Shown here: positions 5,287 to 5,592 of the stretch, piece after piece
Layout of the letters: each line of letters begins with the position of its first letter
How positions within the stretch are numbered: the first letter of the stretch is position 1
NCBI GenBank assembly: GCA_002401525.1
Contig: NVTH01000090.1
Coordinates: 7,571-13,162 of the forward strand
DNA from: Moraxellaceae bacterium
Lineage (GTDB): Bacteria > Pseudomonadota > Gammaproteobacteria > Pseudomonadales > UBA3067
Length of the DNA: 5,592 bases
Reading direction: 5' to 3'
Translations under genes and position numbers: made by a program
Notes under the pieces: model-generated
Told to the model about the DNA's origin: nothing
Databases searched by the model: none
What the model saw: only the letters and a program-made list of their open reading frames with translations

Positions 5287-5291
5287 GAGGA

Positions 5292-5295
5292 CTCC
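5292..5295 (-). promoter_or_regulatory. Ribosome binding site deciding the GTG start
   Basis: GGAG on the minus strand, five bases (TCCTC) before the GTG at 5286. No ATG near the N-terminus competes, so this site supports the GTG start. Confidence 0.6.
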
Positions 5296-5297
5296 GG

Positions 5298-5325
5298 AGG
5301 CATAAGCAATTATTTGATTATGCCT
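5298..5325 (-). promoter_or_regulatory. Dyad overlapping a candidate promoter -10 of the rod-like gene
   Basis: AGGCATAA (5298-5305) and TTATGCCT (5318-5325) form a perfect 8-bp inverted repeat with a 12-base centre. Reading leftward, CATAAT (5322-5317) is a fair -10 box and TTTAAT (5345-5340) a weak -35 with a 17-base gap, putting the start near 5310 inside the dyad. A repressor on the dyad would block transcription. Alternatively it forms a leader hairpin directly before the ribosome binding site. The dyad is seen; the promoter is inferred. Confidence 0.4.
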
Positions 5326-5345
5326 AAAAACGATTAGCCATTAAA

Positions 5346-5592
5346 ACAGGCCTAGTTTCAGTCTATCAAAGTTAAAATACCGTTTCACTAAAGCTTAAAG
5401 ACTATGTGGTCGCAAAAACCTCGGGCTTAGAATAGATCAGGTTAAAACCGCTGAAACGGAATAAGCAAAGAGAAACTTATGACGAAATAAGCATTTTTGG
5501 TGAAAGGTAAGCAGCAATTTCCTTCGCACTACTGCCAGGTAAGAAGGGAACTTCACCAACACAGGGTCAAGGCAAAATACGTTTCAGAGTAT
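5346..5592. other. Non-coding right end with inverted repeats
   Basis: No reading frame here has both a start and a ribosome binding site. The longest open stretch (leftward, about 47 codons ending near 5440) looks like chance. The sequence holds four GTTTCA words in mixed orientation (5355, 5382, 5452 inverted, 5581) and an imperfect hairpin at 5497-5559. It is probably intergenic DNA serving the leftward rod-like gene and whatever lies beyond the window. Confidence 0.5.
5497..5559. repeat. Imperfect long hairpin TTGGTGAA ... TTCACCAA
   Basis: Perfect 8-bp terminal arms (5497-5504 and 5552-5559) enclose a second pairing, TTCCTT (5519-5524) with AAGGGAA (5544-5550, one bulge). Two copies of GGTAAG occur inside (5506 and 5539). 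There is no T-run on either side, so it is not a standard terminator. It may be a small palindromic repeat element or a structured RNA. Confidence 0.4.

Noticed and set aside
5497..5559. Integron attC site or intrinsic terminator
   Set aside because: No attC core sites (RYYYAAC/GTTRRRY) in the right places and no T-run on either side.
5440..5579. Leftward open stretch of about 47 codons at the right end
   Set aside because: Its GTG candidates lack a ribosome binding site, the composition is poor, and it overlaps inverted repeats.

Overview
The window looks like chromosome of a Gram-negative, probably marine, gammaproteobacterium. It has moderate GC, a PEP-CTERM surface protein, an AlkB-type membrane hydroxylase, and a small flagellar rod-like protein next to a SprA-type putative metalloprotease. 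The exact lineage cannot be read from the sequence. No RNA genes, insertion sequences, CRISPR arrays or phage genes were seen.

Layout. Positions 1-67 may hold the last codons of a rightward gene, followed by a strong bidirectional terminator (88-120). Leftward from there is a secreted PEP-CTERM protein (197-874). It has an unusually long upstream region: a candidate sigma-54 promoter (1054-1068) and a transcript leader (904-984) that can fold into a nested hairpin with two mutually exclusive pairings. Further upstream is a small 50-codon reading frame (1162-1314), then a tightly coupled leftward pair, MOSC domain protein then GNAT acetyltransferase, sharing a GTGA overlap. A 326-bp divergent intergenic region (2308-2633) carries a possible gene remnant, a hairpin and a dyad upstream of the rightward AlkB-like gene (2634-3890). 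A hairpin near 3933-3958 separates this from a second leftward two-gene unit: an 80-aa rod/hook-like protein (5044-5286) followed by a 347-aa HEQAH metalloprotease-family protein (3976-5019). The last 300 bases are non-coding and rich in inverted repeats.

How the parts relate. These are four independent transcription units, not one pathway. The AlkB-like enzyme stands alone, without rubredoxin or reductase in the window. The MOSC and GNAT proteins are probably co-translated. The rod-like protein and the putative metalloprotease look like a conserved functional pair. The PEP-CTERM gene needs an exosortase encoded elsewhere, and its sigma-54-like promoter fits the RpoN/PrsK-PrsR control known for this class. 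The best candidates for something undescribed are the structured PEP-CTERM leader and the rod-like/metalloprotease pair.
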